This document shows positions 23,385 through 34,438 of a stretch of 64,000 nucleotides of DNA, one piece after another. The translations under genes and the position numbers were made by a program. The DNA comes from Pinus tabuliformis (taxonomy: Eukaryota > Streptophyta > Pinopsida > Pinales > Pinaceae), in assembly GCA_031772625.1 (NCBI GenBank), contig CM062807.1:1144437007-1144501006 (forward strand), in the 5' to 3' direction. A model generated the notes under the pieces. That model was given only the letters and a program-made list of their open reading frames with translations. It searched no databases and had not been told where the DNA came from. Every line of letters begins with the position of its first letter. Positions within the stretch are counted from its first letter, which is position 1.

Positions 23385-23385
23385 C

Positions 23386-24008
23386 TGATCCAGATTTAAA
23401 CAGGAACGCAACAAATTACAGAGATAACCATATACACAAAGATGCAGCGGAAATAATACTTCATTTCATTAATGGAAAATACTGAAATATGCTTACAACC
23501 AGAAATGGAAATAAACCAGTTAGGGCAATAGTAGCTTATCTTTGAGAAGAGATGTGGTGGCTACATGCCTCTAAACTGTGTTACAATGAGGCTCGAAGGC
23601 CTATTTATTGTTGAGAAACAATGGAAAACCTTTAACATTCCAAAACCTAACCCTAGGAGATGAAAAGCCAAACTGTGGGCCCCGTTTGGGTAAGTTGGTA
23701 CATAAACTTCCCGAGGTCGTAACTTTGGCATACGATCTCTGTTTGACACGTACAATAGCTCGTTAGAAAGATCTATCCGAGCACTACCACTTTGGAATGG
23801 GAAACATCAGATTATGGACCCATGTTGCCCCCATATTTCCCAAAAAAACGTTGTTTAGGGCCTCAAAACGGCTCTAGAAGTTCAAGACCCGAAAAAATGC
23901 TAAAAATAGTAAGTTGTGCTACAATTAAGGAAACTGAAAATGCTGAGAGAAAAAATGGTGGGGGTCCAGGTGGACTTGGCAGGTGGCCACCAATATCCAC
24001 CTGGATCA
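23386..24008 (-). repeat. LTR3 (shared by units A2 and B)
   Basis: 623 bp, complete, ends as in LTR1 and LTR2. Confidence 0.92.
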
Positions 24009-24019
24009 TTCCTCCCCCC

Positions 24020-26708
24020 TTAGGAAGCAATGGTCCCCATTGCGTTGAGTTCCTCCATGCGATGAGGAAACTTTTGCTGAACTTGTTCCCTGGTGAGCCA
24101 CTTGCCCTGCTGAAGGAGTTGGCCTGTTTTGACAACTCGATACAGTTGGATATTCTGTTGAAGAATGTTCTTGATCTGTGTGTCCATGATCCGATCAGTT
24201 TTAGCTTGTTCCATGGAATCTGGATTTAATTTTGTGGGTTTGAGCTGTTCTGCAATGTCGGATGTGTCTAGAAATGGTGGAAAGTATGGCCGAAGGCGGT
24301 CCACATTGAACACTAGGTGCAGGCCAAGGAATGGGGGAATGTTGAGCTCAAATGCATTGTCTCCCATAGCCTTAGTAATGGTGTAAGGACCATATCGGAG
24401 TGGTCTCAATTTCCGATAGGCTCCAGTAAGGCGTTCCTTTTGCAAATGCAACCAGACTTTGTCGCCCACCTGAAACTTGTGTGGCACCCGGTGTTGATCA
24501 TGTCGCTGCTTGTACTTGGCATTTGATTTCTCAAGAATGTCATGGACCTGCTGGCGAATATGTTGGATGCGCTCAATGAAGCTGGTGGCCTTATCTGTTT
24601 CAGACTGGACATGAGCTGAATTTATGTGAGTAGCTGCAAGTGGCATGGCCACATCAATGGGGCATAGTGGCTGGAATCCAAAATCCACCTGAAAATGGCT
24701 ATGGCCAGTGGAGCTGTGAAGAGCTCGGTTGTAGCTGTGCTGAACATAGGGGAGGCTCTCGTCCCATGTGCGTGGATGCTTTGAGTTATACATGCGCAGA
24801 ATGTGCACAATCATCCTATTGACAACCTCTGTCTGGCCATCAGTTTGAGGATGGAAGGCTGTGGACTTCGTGAGTTTGGTGTCCAGCATTGACCAGAGAC
24901 TGGACCAAAATGTGCTGAGAAACCGACTGTCCCGATCTGAGATGATAGACTGTGGGATCCCAAAGTGCACCCACACTCATTCAAAGAAGAGTTTAGCAGT
25001 GGCTTCTGCTGTGATATTCTTCTTGCAGGCCGCCATAATGGCCATCTTCGAGAACCTGTCGACGACCACAAAAACACAGTCATTTCCATGCTTAGTGGAA
25101 GGAAGGCCTGACATGTAATCCATGGAGATGGATTCCCAAGGTCGACTAGGGGTAGGCAACGGGGTATAGAGGCCGTGCTTCTTAATGGTCGGTTTGGCAA
25201 TGGCACAGGCAGTACATGATCTGATGTACTTCCCAACATCCTGTCGAAGATTCGGCCAATAGAAATAATTTTGCAGTACTGCCACTGTTTTCTCGACCCC
25301 GAAATGCCCAGCAGCCCGACTGTAGTGTGCTTCCAAAATCATCTTGGCACGCTCGCTTGAAGGAACACAAAGGTGACCCAGGTGGCATAATAGGGCATCC
25401 TGGAGGTGAAAATCTGGAACATGCCGACCCTCCAAGAGTGTCTGGTATGTGTGGCCGAATTCTGGGTCGCTTTTGTAGAGAAGTGGCCAATCAGAAGTCT
25501 CGTGCCCACAAGAGTTGAGCACGGTGGTTACGCCATGATCGGTGGTCGACTGAGGCAATCTGCAACATTATTGGTGCTGCCCTTTTTATACTTGATATTC
25601 AAGTGAACTGTTGCAGGTATGTAGACCACTTCTGATGGCGATCATTCTGCAATTTCCCTTGGGTCTGTATGAACTGCAAGGGTCGGTGGTCTGTGTGGAT
25701 GACCGTTTCCTTCCCCAAAATGTAATGCTTCCATTGTCGGCAGGCCTGTACAATGGAATACATCTCTTTATCATAAGTGGGGTACTTCCGGACTGTGTCT
25801 GAAAGTGTTTCACTGTGATATGCCACTGGATGTCCATGTTGAGTAAGGACTGCCCCAATAGCATAGTCAGAGGCATCTGTCTCGACCTCAAATGGTTGTT
25901 GTAAATCTGGTAACGCGAGCACTGGTGCCGTGCAGAGGCGATCCTTCAACTCCATGAATGCCTTCTGTTGAGATTCAGACCAAAAGAATTTTGCTTTCGC
26001 CCCTCCCTTGGTGACTTGACTCAAGGGCCAAGTAATATGAGAAAACCCCAACACAAACCTGCGGTAGAAGTTGGCAAGACCTAGAAAGCTGCGGAGCTCT
26101 GTTAGAGTGGTTGGAGATGGCCAATCCCGAATGACTTGGATCTTGGCTGGATCGACATGCACCCCCTGTTCATCAATGATGTATCCCAGATACTGAACCT
26201 GGGTCATGCCAAAAGTGCATTTCTCCAAATTGGCACATAGCTTGTGTTGCCGCAGTGTTTGGAGAACCTGTCGGATGTGGTGGAGGTGCTCTTCCCAACT
26301 CTGGCTGAAGATCAGAATGTCATCCAAGTATACTACTACAAAGGAGTTGGTGAATGGCCGCAAGATGTCATCCATTAGCCTCATGAAGGTTGCAGGAGCA
26401 TTCGTCAATCCGAAAGGCATAACCAACCATTCGAAAAGGCCCTCCTTGGATTTGAAGGTTATCTTCCACACATCAGAGGGTTCGATTGGTACCTGGTGAT
26501 ATCCTGACTTCAGATCGATCTTGCTGAAATATTTCGCCCCTTTTAGTTGGTCTAGGAGGTCATCAATCCGCGGGATCGGGTACCTATTACGGACAGTGAT
26601 CTTGTTCAGCGCCCGATAGTCAATACAGAGTCTCCACGTCCCATCCTTCTTCTGTACCAACACGATCGGGCTCCCACAAGGCGATGAACTCGGACGGATG
26701 TGACCTTT
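24020..26708 (-). pseudogene. Unit B pol: RT, RNase H, integrase
   Basis: A 354-codon open RT-RNase H block (26663-25599) with YLDD runs to a one-base deletion near 25,605. It is followed by integrase in two open parts, 25558-24977 and 24976-24020. The first begins after a one-base deletion near 25,530. The second ends at the normal TAA beside the polypurine tract, giving a complete tail. The two integrase parts are separated by TGA at 24977, where other units have CGA. A TAG at 26709 separates pol from protease. Three simple lesions make this one of the better-preserved pol regions. Confidence 0.9.
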
Positions 26709-28500
26709 CTACAGGAGCTCCTGAATCTGCCTCTTGATTTCATTGTTCTCCAGAACGGAGCGCCGATAAATTGGTCCATTTGGTAGCGGTGCACCTGGGG
26801 TCAGATCGATGGAGTGCTTGACCTGACAGTGCAGAGGAACCCCTGCAGGGGAGGTGAAGATGTCCTTGTACTCCTCCACAACCTTGTCCATCTGTAGTTG
26901 TCGTGCAGAGGGACCCCGTCTGGAGGCCGCGACCACGGTCTTCTTCTTTCCTTGAGGGCGTATCATCAGGAAAACAAATTTCCTGGTTTTGGAAATGATC
27001 TTACTGCATTGTTTTGCAGTAATCAAAGAGATGGCGGTAGGTGGTGCTACCTCTGGTATCCTGTACAACTTATTCCCCAATGTAATAATAACAACACAGG
27101 GCCTTGATTCATACACAGCATGTCGCTTCCACAACTATGGCTGTCCTAATAATACATCACAAACCCTAAGGGGAGCAATGTCACACAATACCTCATCCGT
27201 GAAGGGCTTGATGTTGTATGGAAGGCGACACTGCTGGCTCACGCGAAGATCTCGTCCTTGGTGAAGCCACCCAATGGTGTATGGTTGTGGATGTGCTGTG
27301 GTCGGTAAGCCCAACCGCTTCACGACCTCTGCCGAAATGAGGTTCTTTTGACTCCCGCTATCAACAATGAACTGTATCGGGGAGCCCTTTACCCACATCT
27401 GGAGTGGAAGAGACGCTCCTCCTCCTCTGGATCTTTGGGTTCATTTTTCTGGATCTTGGCGGTAGCAACAGTGGCGTTGGGATCCGCATCAATGATCTGC
27501 TTCCCTTTTTCATTCCCCTTATCGGGTTCTGACTCAGAGTCGGAACATGCATCTGATTCTGAAACCTTTAGCTCAGCCACCAGTGACTGCTTGGCCCGAC
27601 ACTCACTTGTGTTGTGAGTGGAGCTCTTATGGAACTCACACCATTTTCCAGTGTCCTTTTTCGGCTTCGCGGCATTGTTCTTTGCTTGCAGCTTCGGCGG
27701 GTTGTCTTGGGCTGTCCCGCCTTGGCTTTGTCCTTTGTTCTGTGGTTTAGGGGCACCTTTCCCCTGCTTTGGATTCGCAGATCCAAAGTCTCGCTTCTTT
27801 TGTTTAAACTTTTGCTCGACCTTGACGGCATATCGGTATGCTGCGCCGAGCGAGGAGATGTTTAGGAATTGTATTTCTTCCTGGATGTACTTGTGCAGGC
27901 AGCCACGGTATTTGAGTATCAAATGTTGCTCTGAATCCTTGATACCCAACTTTGTGCGAAGGGTATGGAAAAGATTGGTGAACTCCGGCACGTCTTGGTC
28001 CCTTCCCTGCCGCAGCGTGGTCCACTTTATGTATTCATCCTCATAGCTTCCGACAGGGTAGTACTGCTCCTTGATGGCATCCCGGAATGAATTCCAGGTG
28101 GGTGCGGCTGAAAATAGTGAGCCAGTACTTTCATCCTTCTGCTCGCAGTAGGTTTCCCACCAGTCCTTGACGTGGGGGCTGCTTTGAGAAGAGCGAAAAC
28201 AATCTTTTCCCGACTCGAAAATTCATGAACAGAAAAATAACCCTCTAGCAGATTTAACCATTTATCTACGGCATCTGCGTCTATCTGACCCTCGAATATG
28301 GGGATTTCAAAATTAACTTGTACCTTAAAGGGCATGGCATTTCCAGAGTAGCTGTTGGAAGCCAATGCGTCACTTCTGGGTAGCCGCTGAAGGATCTGGG
28401 CAAAGCTGTCCATCATCGCGTTCCGTTGTCGCTCGAGGGCTTCTTCGAGCAAGATTTTGATGGGATCTCCTGCCCCCTCGTCTTTCTTCTCATCCGCCAT
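26709..28500 (-). pseudogene. Unit B gag-protease
   Basis: Starts at ATG 28500 ([12 protein letters not shown]). Frameshifts: one G missing in a G-run near 28,185 and one G missing near 27,402 just before the protease. A stop at 27135 replaces a Tyr codon (TAC to TAG). Zinc knuckle, an acidic SDSESEPD linker and the DSGSQ protease site are all present. The frame upstream of the ATG is open for another 30 codons into the leader, but no protein-like sequence is seen there. Confidence 0.88.
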
Positions 28501-28618
28501 GGGAGGCCGTCGGGATTTGCGAGGCTGGTCTTGCAAAGGTTCAACCAGTTCAAGCCCTAACTCCTTATATCCCGACCTTGTTGGGGACATGCAAAGAAAA
28601 ATAGAGAAAAAGCAGACC

Positions 28619-28630
28619 GCTCTGATACCA
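28619..28630 (-). promoter_or_regulatory. Primer binding site, initiator tRNA-Met (unit B)
   Basis: TGGTATCAGAGC on the minus strand, one base from LTR4. Confidence 0.92.
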
Positions 28631-28631
28631 C

Positions 28632-29252
28632 TGATCCAGATTTAAACAGGAACGCAACAAATTACAGAGATAACCATATACACAAAGATGCAGCGGAAAT
28701 AATACTTCATTTCATTAATGGAAAATACTGAAATATGCTTACAACCAGAAATGGAAATAAACCAGCTAGGGCGATGGTAGCTTATCTCTGAGAAGAGATG
28801 TGTGGCTACATGCCTCTGAACTGTGTTACAATGAGGCTCGAAGGCCTATTTATTGTTGAGAAACAATGGAAAACCCTTAACATTCCAAAACCTAACCCTA
28901 GGAGATGAAACGCCAAACTGTGGGCCCCGTTTGGGTAAATTGGTACATCAACTTCCCGGGGTCGTAACTTTGGCATACGATCTCCGTTTGACGCGTACAA
29001 TAGCTCGTTAGAAAGATCTATCCGAGCACTACCACTTTGGGAAGGAAAATATCAATCCATAGACCCATGTTGCCCCCAGATTTCCCAAAAAACGTCGTTT
29101 AGGGCCTCAAAACGGCTCCGGAAGTTCAGGACCCGAAAAACTGCTAAAAATAGTAAGTTGTGCTACAATTAAGGAAACTGAAAATGCTGAGAGAAACAAT
29201 GGTGGGGGTCCAGGTGGACTTGGCAGGTGGCCACCAATATCCACCTGGATCA
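28632..29252 (-). repeat. LTR4 (shared by units B and C)
   Basis: 621 bp, complete, TGATCCAG/CTGGATCA ends. Confidence 0.92.
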
Positions 29253-29263
29253 TTCCTCCCCCC

Positions 29264-32040
29264 TTAGGAAGCAATGGTCCCCATTGCGTTGAGTTCCTCC
29301 ATGAGATGAGGAAACTTTTGCTGAACTTGTTCCCTGGTGAGCCACTTGCCCTGCTGAAGGAGTTGGCCTACTTTGACAACTCGATACAGTTGGATATTCT
29401 ATTGGTGAGTGTTCTTGATCTGTGTGTCCATGATCCGATCAGTTGCATCTTGTTCCATGCAATCTGGATTTAATTTTGTGGGTTTGAGCTGTTCTGCAAT
29501 GTCGGATGTGTCTAGCAATGGTGGAAAGTATGGCCGAAGGCGGTCCACATTGAACACTAGGTGCAGGCCAAGGAATGGGGGAATTCTGAGCTCAAATGCA
29601 TTGTCTCCCATAGCCTTAGTAATGGTGTAAGGACCATATCGGAGTGGTCTCAATTTCCGATAGGCTCCAGTAAGGCGTTCCTTTTGCAAATGCAACCAGA
29701 CTTTTTCGCCCACCTGAAACTTGTGTGGCACCCGATGTTGATCATGTCGCTGCTTGTACTTGGCATTTGATTTCTCAAGAATGTCATGGACCTTCTAGCG
29801 AATATGTTGGATGCGCTCAATGAAGCTGGTGGCCTTAGTTGTTTCGGACTGGACATGAGCTGAATTTATGTGAGTAGCTGCAAGTGGCATGGCCACATCA
29901 ATGGGGCATAGTGGCTGGAATCCCAAACCCACCTGAAAAGGGCTATGGCCAGTGGAGCTGTGAAGAGCTCGGTTGTAGCTGTGCTGAACATAGGGGAGGC
30001 TCTCGTCCCATGTGCGTGGATGCTTTGAGTTATACATGCGCAAAATGTGCACAATCATCCTATTGACAACCTCTGTCTGGCCATCAGTTTGAGGATGGAA
30101 GGCTGTGGACTTCGTGAGTTTGGTGTCCAGCATTGACCAGAGACTGGACCAAAATGTGCTGAGAAACCGACTGTCCCGATCTGAGATGATAGACTGTGGG
30201 ATCCCAAAGTGCACCCACACTCGTTCAAAGAAGAGTTTAGCAGTGGCTTCTGCTGTGATATTCTTCTTGCAGGCCGCCATAATGGCCATCTTCGAGAACC
30301 TGTCGACGACCACAAAAACACAGTCATTTCCATGCTTAGTGGAAGGAAGGCCTGACATGTAATCCATGGAGATGGATTCCCAAGGTCGACTAGGGGTAGG
30401 CAACGGGGTATAGAGGCTGTGCTTCTTAATGGTCGGTTTGGCAATGGCACAGGCAGTACATGATCTGATGTACTTCCCAACATCCTGTCGAAGATTCGGC
30501 CAATAGAAATAATTTTGCAGTACTGCCACTGTTTTCTCGACCCCGAAATGCCCAGCAGCCCGACTGTAGTGTGCTTCCCAAATCATCTTGGCACGCTCGC
30601 TTGAAGGAACACAAAGGTGACCGAGGTGGCATAATAGGGCATCCTGGAGGTGAAAATCTGGAACATGCCGACCCTCCAAGAGTGTCTGGTATGTGTGGCC
30701 GAATTCTGGGTCGCTTTTGTAGAGAAGTGGCCAATCAGAAGTCTCGTGCCCACAAGAGTTGAGCACGGTGGTTAACGCCATGATCGGTGGTCGACTGAGG
30801 CAATCTGCAACATTATTGGTGCTGCCTTTCTTATACTTGATATTCAAGTGGAACTGTTGCAGGTATGTAGACCACTTCTGATGGCGATCATTCTGCAATT
30901 TCCCTTGGGTCTGTATGAACTGCAGGGGTCGGTGGTCTGTGTGGATGACCGTTTCCTTCCCCAAAATGTAATGCTTCCATTGTCGCCAGGCCTGTACAAT
31001 GGAATACATCTCTTTATCATAAGTTGGGTACTTCCGGACTGTGTCTGAAAGTGTTTCACTGTGATATGCCACTGGATGTCCATGTTGAGTAAGGACTGCC
31101 CCAATAGCATAGTCAGAGGCATCTGTCTCGACCTCAAATGGTTGTTGTAAATCTGGTAACGCGAGCACTGGTGCCGTGCAGAGGCGATCCTTCAACTCCA
31201 TGAATGCCTTCTGTTGAGATTCAGACCAAAAGAATTTTGCTTTCGCCCCTCCCTTGGTGACTTGACTCAAGGGCCAAGAAATATGAGAAAACCCCAACAC
31301 AAACCTGCGGTAGAAGTTGGCAAGACCTAGAAAGCTGCGGAGCTCTGTTAGAGTGGTTGGAGAGGGCCAATCCCGAATGACTTGGATCTTGGCTGGATCG
31401 ACATGCACCCCCTGTTCATCAATGATGTATCCCAGATACTGAACCTGGGTCATGCCAAAAGTGCATTTCTCCAAATTGGCACATAGCTTGTGTTGCCGCA
31501 GTGTTTGGAGAACCTGTCGGATGTGGTGGAGGTGCTCTTCCCAACTCTGGCTGAAGATCAGAATGTCATCCAAGTATACTACTACAAAGGAGTTGGTGAA
31601 TGGCCGCAAGATGTCATCCATTAGCCTCATAAAGGTTGCAGGAGCATTCGTCAATCCGAAAGGCATAACCAACCATTCGAAGAGGCCCTCCTTGGATTTG
31701 AAGGCATCTTCCACACATCAGAGGGTTCGATTGGTACCTGGTGATATCCTGACTTCAGATCGATCTTGCTGAAAATTTCGCCCCCTTTAGTTGGTCTAGG
31801 AGGTCATCAATCCGCGGGATCGGGTACCTATTACGGACAGTGATCTTGTTCAGCGCCCGATAGTCAATACAGAGTCTCCACGTCCCATCCTTCTTCTGTA
31901 CCAACACGATCGGGCTCCCACAAGGCGATGAACTCGGACGGATGTGACCTTTCTGCAGGAGCTCCTGAATCTGCCTCTTGATTTCATTGTTCTCCAGAAC
32001 ATAGCGCCGATAAATTGGTCCATTGGGTAGCGGCGCACCT
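29264..32040 (-). pseudogene. Unit C pol: best preserved (639-codon block)
   Basis: 31714-29795 is a single open block with the RT catalytic YLDD (~residue 48), RT connection, RNase H, integrase zinc finger and core ([25 protein letters not shown]), running into the C-terminal domain. Upstream, small indels near 31,708 and 31,775 put the first RT motifs ([19 protein letters not shown]) in other frames. Stops at 29795 and 29399 replace Gln codons, the second shared with A2 and E. This is the only unit with Gln (CAG at 31953) instead of TAG at the protease-RT joint. The chromodomain-like tail ends at TAA 29264. Confidence 0.92.
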
Positions 32041-32044
32041 GGGG

Positions 32045-33676
32045 TCAGATCGATGGAGTGCTTGACTTGACAGTGCAGAGGAACCCCTGCCGGGGAGGTG
32101 AAGATGTCTCGTACTCCTCCACAACCTTGTCCATCTGTAGTTGTCGTGCAGAGGGACCCCGTTTGGAGGCCGCGGCCACTGTCTTCTTCTTTCCTTGAGG
32201 GCGTATCATCAGGAAAACAAATTTCCTGGTTTTGGAAATGATCTTACTGCATTGTTTTGCAGTAATCAAAGAGATGGCGGCAGGTGGTGCTACCTCTGGT
32301 ATCCTGAACAACTTATTTCCCAATGTAATAATAACAGCACGGGGCCTTGATTCATACACAGCATGTCGCTTCCACAAGTATGGTTGTCCTAGTAATACAT
32401 CACAAACTTCAAGGGGAGCAATGTCACACAATACCTCATTCGTGAAGGGCTTGATGTTGTATGGAAGGCGACACTGCTGGCTCACGCGAAGATCTCGTCC
32501 TTGGTGAAGCCACCCAATGGTGTATGGTTGTGGATGTGCTGTGGTCGGTAAGCCCAACCGCTTCACGACCTCTGCCGAAATGAGGTTCTTTTGACTCCCG
32601 CTATCAACAATGAACTGTATCGGGGAGCCCTTTACCCACATCTGGGAGTGGAAAAGACGCTCCTCCTCCTCTGGATCTTCGGGTTCATTTTTCATTTCGG
32701 TTTCTGACTCAGAGTCGGAACATGCATCTGATTCTGAAACCTTTAGCTCAGCCACCAGTGACTGCTTGGCCCGACACTCACTTGTGTTGTGAGTGGAGCT
32801 CTTATGGAACTCACACCATTTTCCAGTGTCCTTTTTCGGCTTCGCGGCGCTGTTCTTTGCTTGCAGCTTCGGCGGGTTGTCTTGGGCTGTCCCGCCTTGG
32901 CTTTGTCCTTTGTTCTGTGGTTTAGGGGCACCTTTCCCCTGCTTTGGATTCGCAGATCCAAAGTCTCGCTTCTTTTGTTTAAACTTCTGCTCGACCTTGA
33001 CGGCATATCGGTATGCTGCGCCGAGCGAGGAGATGTTTAGGAATTGTATTTCTTCCTGGATGTACTTGTGCAGGCAGCCACGGTATTTGAGTATCAAATG
33101 TTGCTCTGAATCCTTGATACCCAACTTTGTGCGAAGGGTATGGAAAAGATTGGTGAACTCCGGCACGTCTTGGTCCCTTCCCTGCCGCAGCGTGGTCCAC
33201 TTTATGTATTCATCCTCATAGCTTCCGACAGGGTAGTACTGCTCCTTGATGGCATCCCGGAATGAATTCCAGGTGGGTGCGGCTGAAAATAGTGAGCCAG
33301 TACTTTCATCCTTCTGCTCGCAGTAGGTTTCCCACCAGTCCTTGACGTGGGGGGCTGCTTTGAGAAGAGCGAAAACAATCTTTTCCCGACTCGAAAATTC
33401 ATGAACAGAAAAATAACCCTCTAGCAGATTTAAACATTTATCTACGGCATCTACGTCTATCTGACCCTCGAATATGGGGATTTCAAAATTAACTTGTACC
33501 TTAAAGGGTGTGGCGTTTCCAGAGTAGCTGCTGGAAGCCGATGCGTCGCTTTTGGGTAGCCGCTGAAGGATCTGGGCAAAGCTGTCCATCATCGCGTTCC
33601 ATTGTCGCTCGAGGGCTTCTTCGAGCAAGATTTTGATGGGATCTCCTGCCCCCTCGTCTTTCTTCTCATCCGCCAT
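32045..33676 (-). CDS. Unit C gag-protease, 543 codons open
   Basis: Longest intact gag-protease of the array, from ATG 33676. Residues ~1-60 form a charged helix region ([12 protein letters not shown]). Residues ~65-260 are the gag core ([28 protein letters not shown]-type helices). A CX2HX4HX4C zinc knuckle ([14 protein letters not shown]) lies near residue 287, an acidic DSESE linker follows, and the aspartic protease has DSG near residue 357 and an LLGQPYLW flap-side block. About 60 bp of the linker is missing compared with A, B, D and E. A one-base deletion near 32,107 changes the last ~20 residues and ends the frame before RT, so it is cut off from pol. Whether it is expressed is unknown. 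Confidence 0.85.
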   Translation of the reverse strand: MADEKKDEGAGDPIKILLEEALERQWNAMMDSFAQILQRLPKSDASASSSYSGNATPFKVQVNFEIPIFEGQIDVDAVDKCLNLLEGYFSVHEFSSREKIVFALLKAAPHVKDWWETYCEQKDESTGSLFSAAPTWNSFRDAIKEQYYPVGSYEDEYIKWTTLRQGRDQDVPEFTNLFHTLRTKLGIKDSEQHLILKYRGCLHKYIQEEIQFLNISSLGAAYRYAVKVEQKFKQKKRDFGSANPKQGKGAPKPQNKGQSQGGTAQDNPPKLQAKNSAAKPKKDTGKWCEFHKSSTHNTSECRAKQSLVAELKVSESDACSDSESETEMKNEPEDPEEEERLFHSQMWVKGSPIQFIVDSGSQKNLISAEVVKRLGLPTTAHPQPYTIGWLHQGRDLRVSQQCRLPYNIKPFTNEVLCDIAPLEVCDVLLGQPYLWKRHAVYESRPRAVIITLGNKLFRIPEVAPPAAISLITAKQCSKIISKTRKFVFLMIRPQGKKKTVAAASKRGPSARQLQMDKVVEEYETSSPPRQGFLCTVKSSTPSI

Positions 33677-33793
33677 GGGAGGCCATCAGGATTTGCGAGG
33701 CTGGTCTTGCAAAGGTTCAACCAGTTCAAGCCCTAACTCCTTATATCCCGACCTTGTTGGGGACATGCAAAGAAAAACAGAGAAAAAGCAGAC

Positions 33794-33805
33794 ACTCTGA
33801 TACCA
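33794..33805 (-). promoter_or_regulatory. Primer binding site, initiator tRNA-Met (unit C)
   Basis: Minus strand TGGTATCAGAGT: one mismatch, at the last base, to the usual site. Confidence 0.85.
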
Positions 33806-33806
33806 T

Positions 33807-34427
33807 TGATCCGGATTTAAACAGGAACGCAACAAATTACAGAGATAACCATATACACAAAGATGCAGCGGAAATAATACTTCATTTCATTAATGGAAAA
33901 TACTGAAATATGCTTACAACCAGAAATGGAAATAAACCAGCTAGGGCGATGGTAGCTTATCTCTGAGAAGAGATGTGATGGCTACATGCCTCTGAACTGT
34001 GTTACAATGAGGCTCGAAGGCCTATTTATTGTTGAGAAACAATGGAAAACCCTTAACATTCCAAAACCTAACCCTAGGAGATGAAACGCCAAACTGTGGG
34101 CCCCGTTTGGGTAAATTGGTACATCAACTTCCCGGGGTCGTAACTTTGGCATACGATCTCCGTTTGACGCGTACAATAGCTCGTTAGAAAGATCTATCCG
34201 AGCACTACCACTTTGGGAAGGCCAACATCGGTCCATGGACCCATGTTGTGCCCAGATTTCCCAAAAAACGTCGTTTAGGGCCTCAAAACGGCTCCAGAAG
34301 TTCAGGACCCGAAAAACTGCTAAAAATAGTAAGTTGTGCTACAATTAAGGAAACTGAAAATGCTGAGAAAACAATGGTGGGGGTCCAGGTGGACTTGGCA
34401 GGTGGCCACCAATATCCACCTGGATCA
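33807..34427 (-). repeat. LTR5 (shared by units C and D)
   Basis: 621 bp, complete. Confidence 0.92.
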
Positions 34428-34438
34428 TTCCTCCCCCC

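Larger units (their letters stand above)
21781..23385 (-). mobile_element. Unit A2: internally deleted element
   Basis: Keeps only the integrase core and tail, polypurine tract, about 100 bp of leader and the primer site. About 3 kb, from gag to the zinc-finger end of integrase, is gone. At the break (~23,269-23,284) a 13-bp TTATATCCCGACC filler copies a sequence found ~50 bp further right in the leader. Confidence 0.88.

Noticed and set aside
27618-28046. 142-codon plus-strand frame found opposite gag in several units (also 20144, 32793, 38035)
   Set aside because: It mirrors the real gag on the minus strand and recurs only because the units are copies. It has no protein-family signature of its own.
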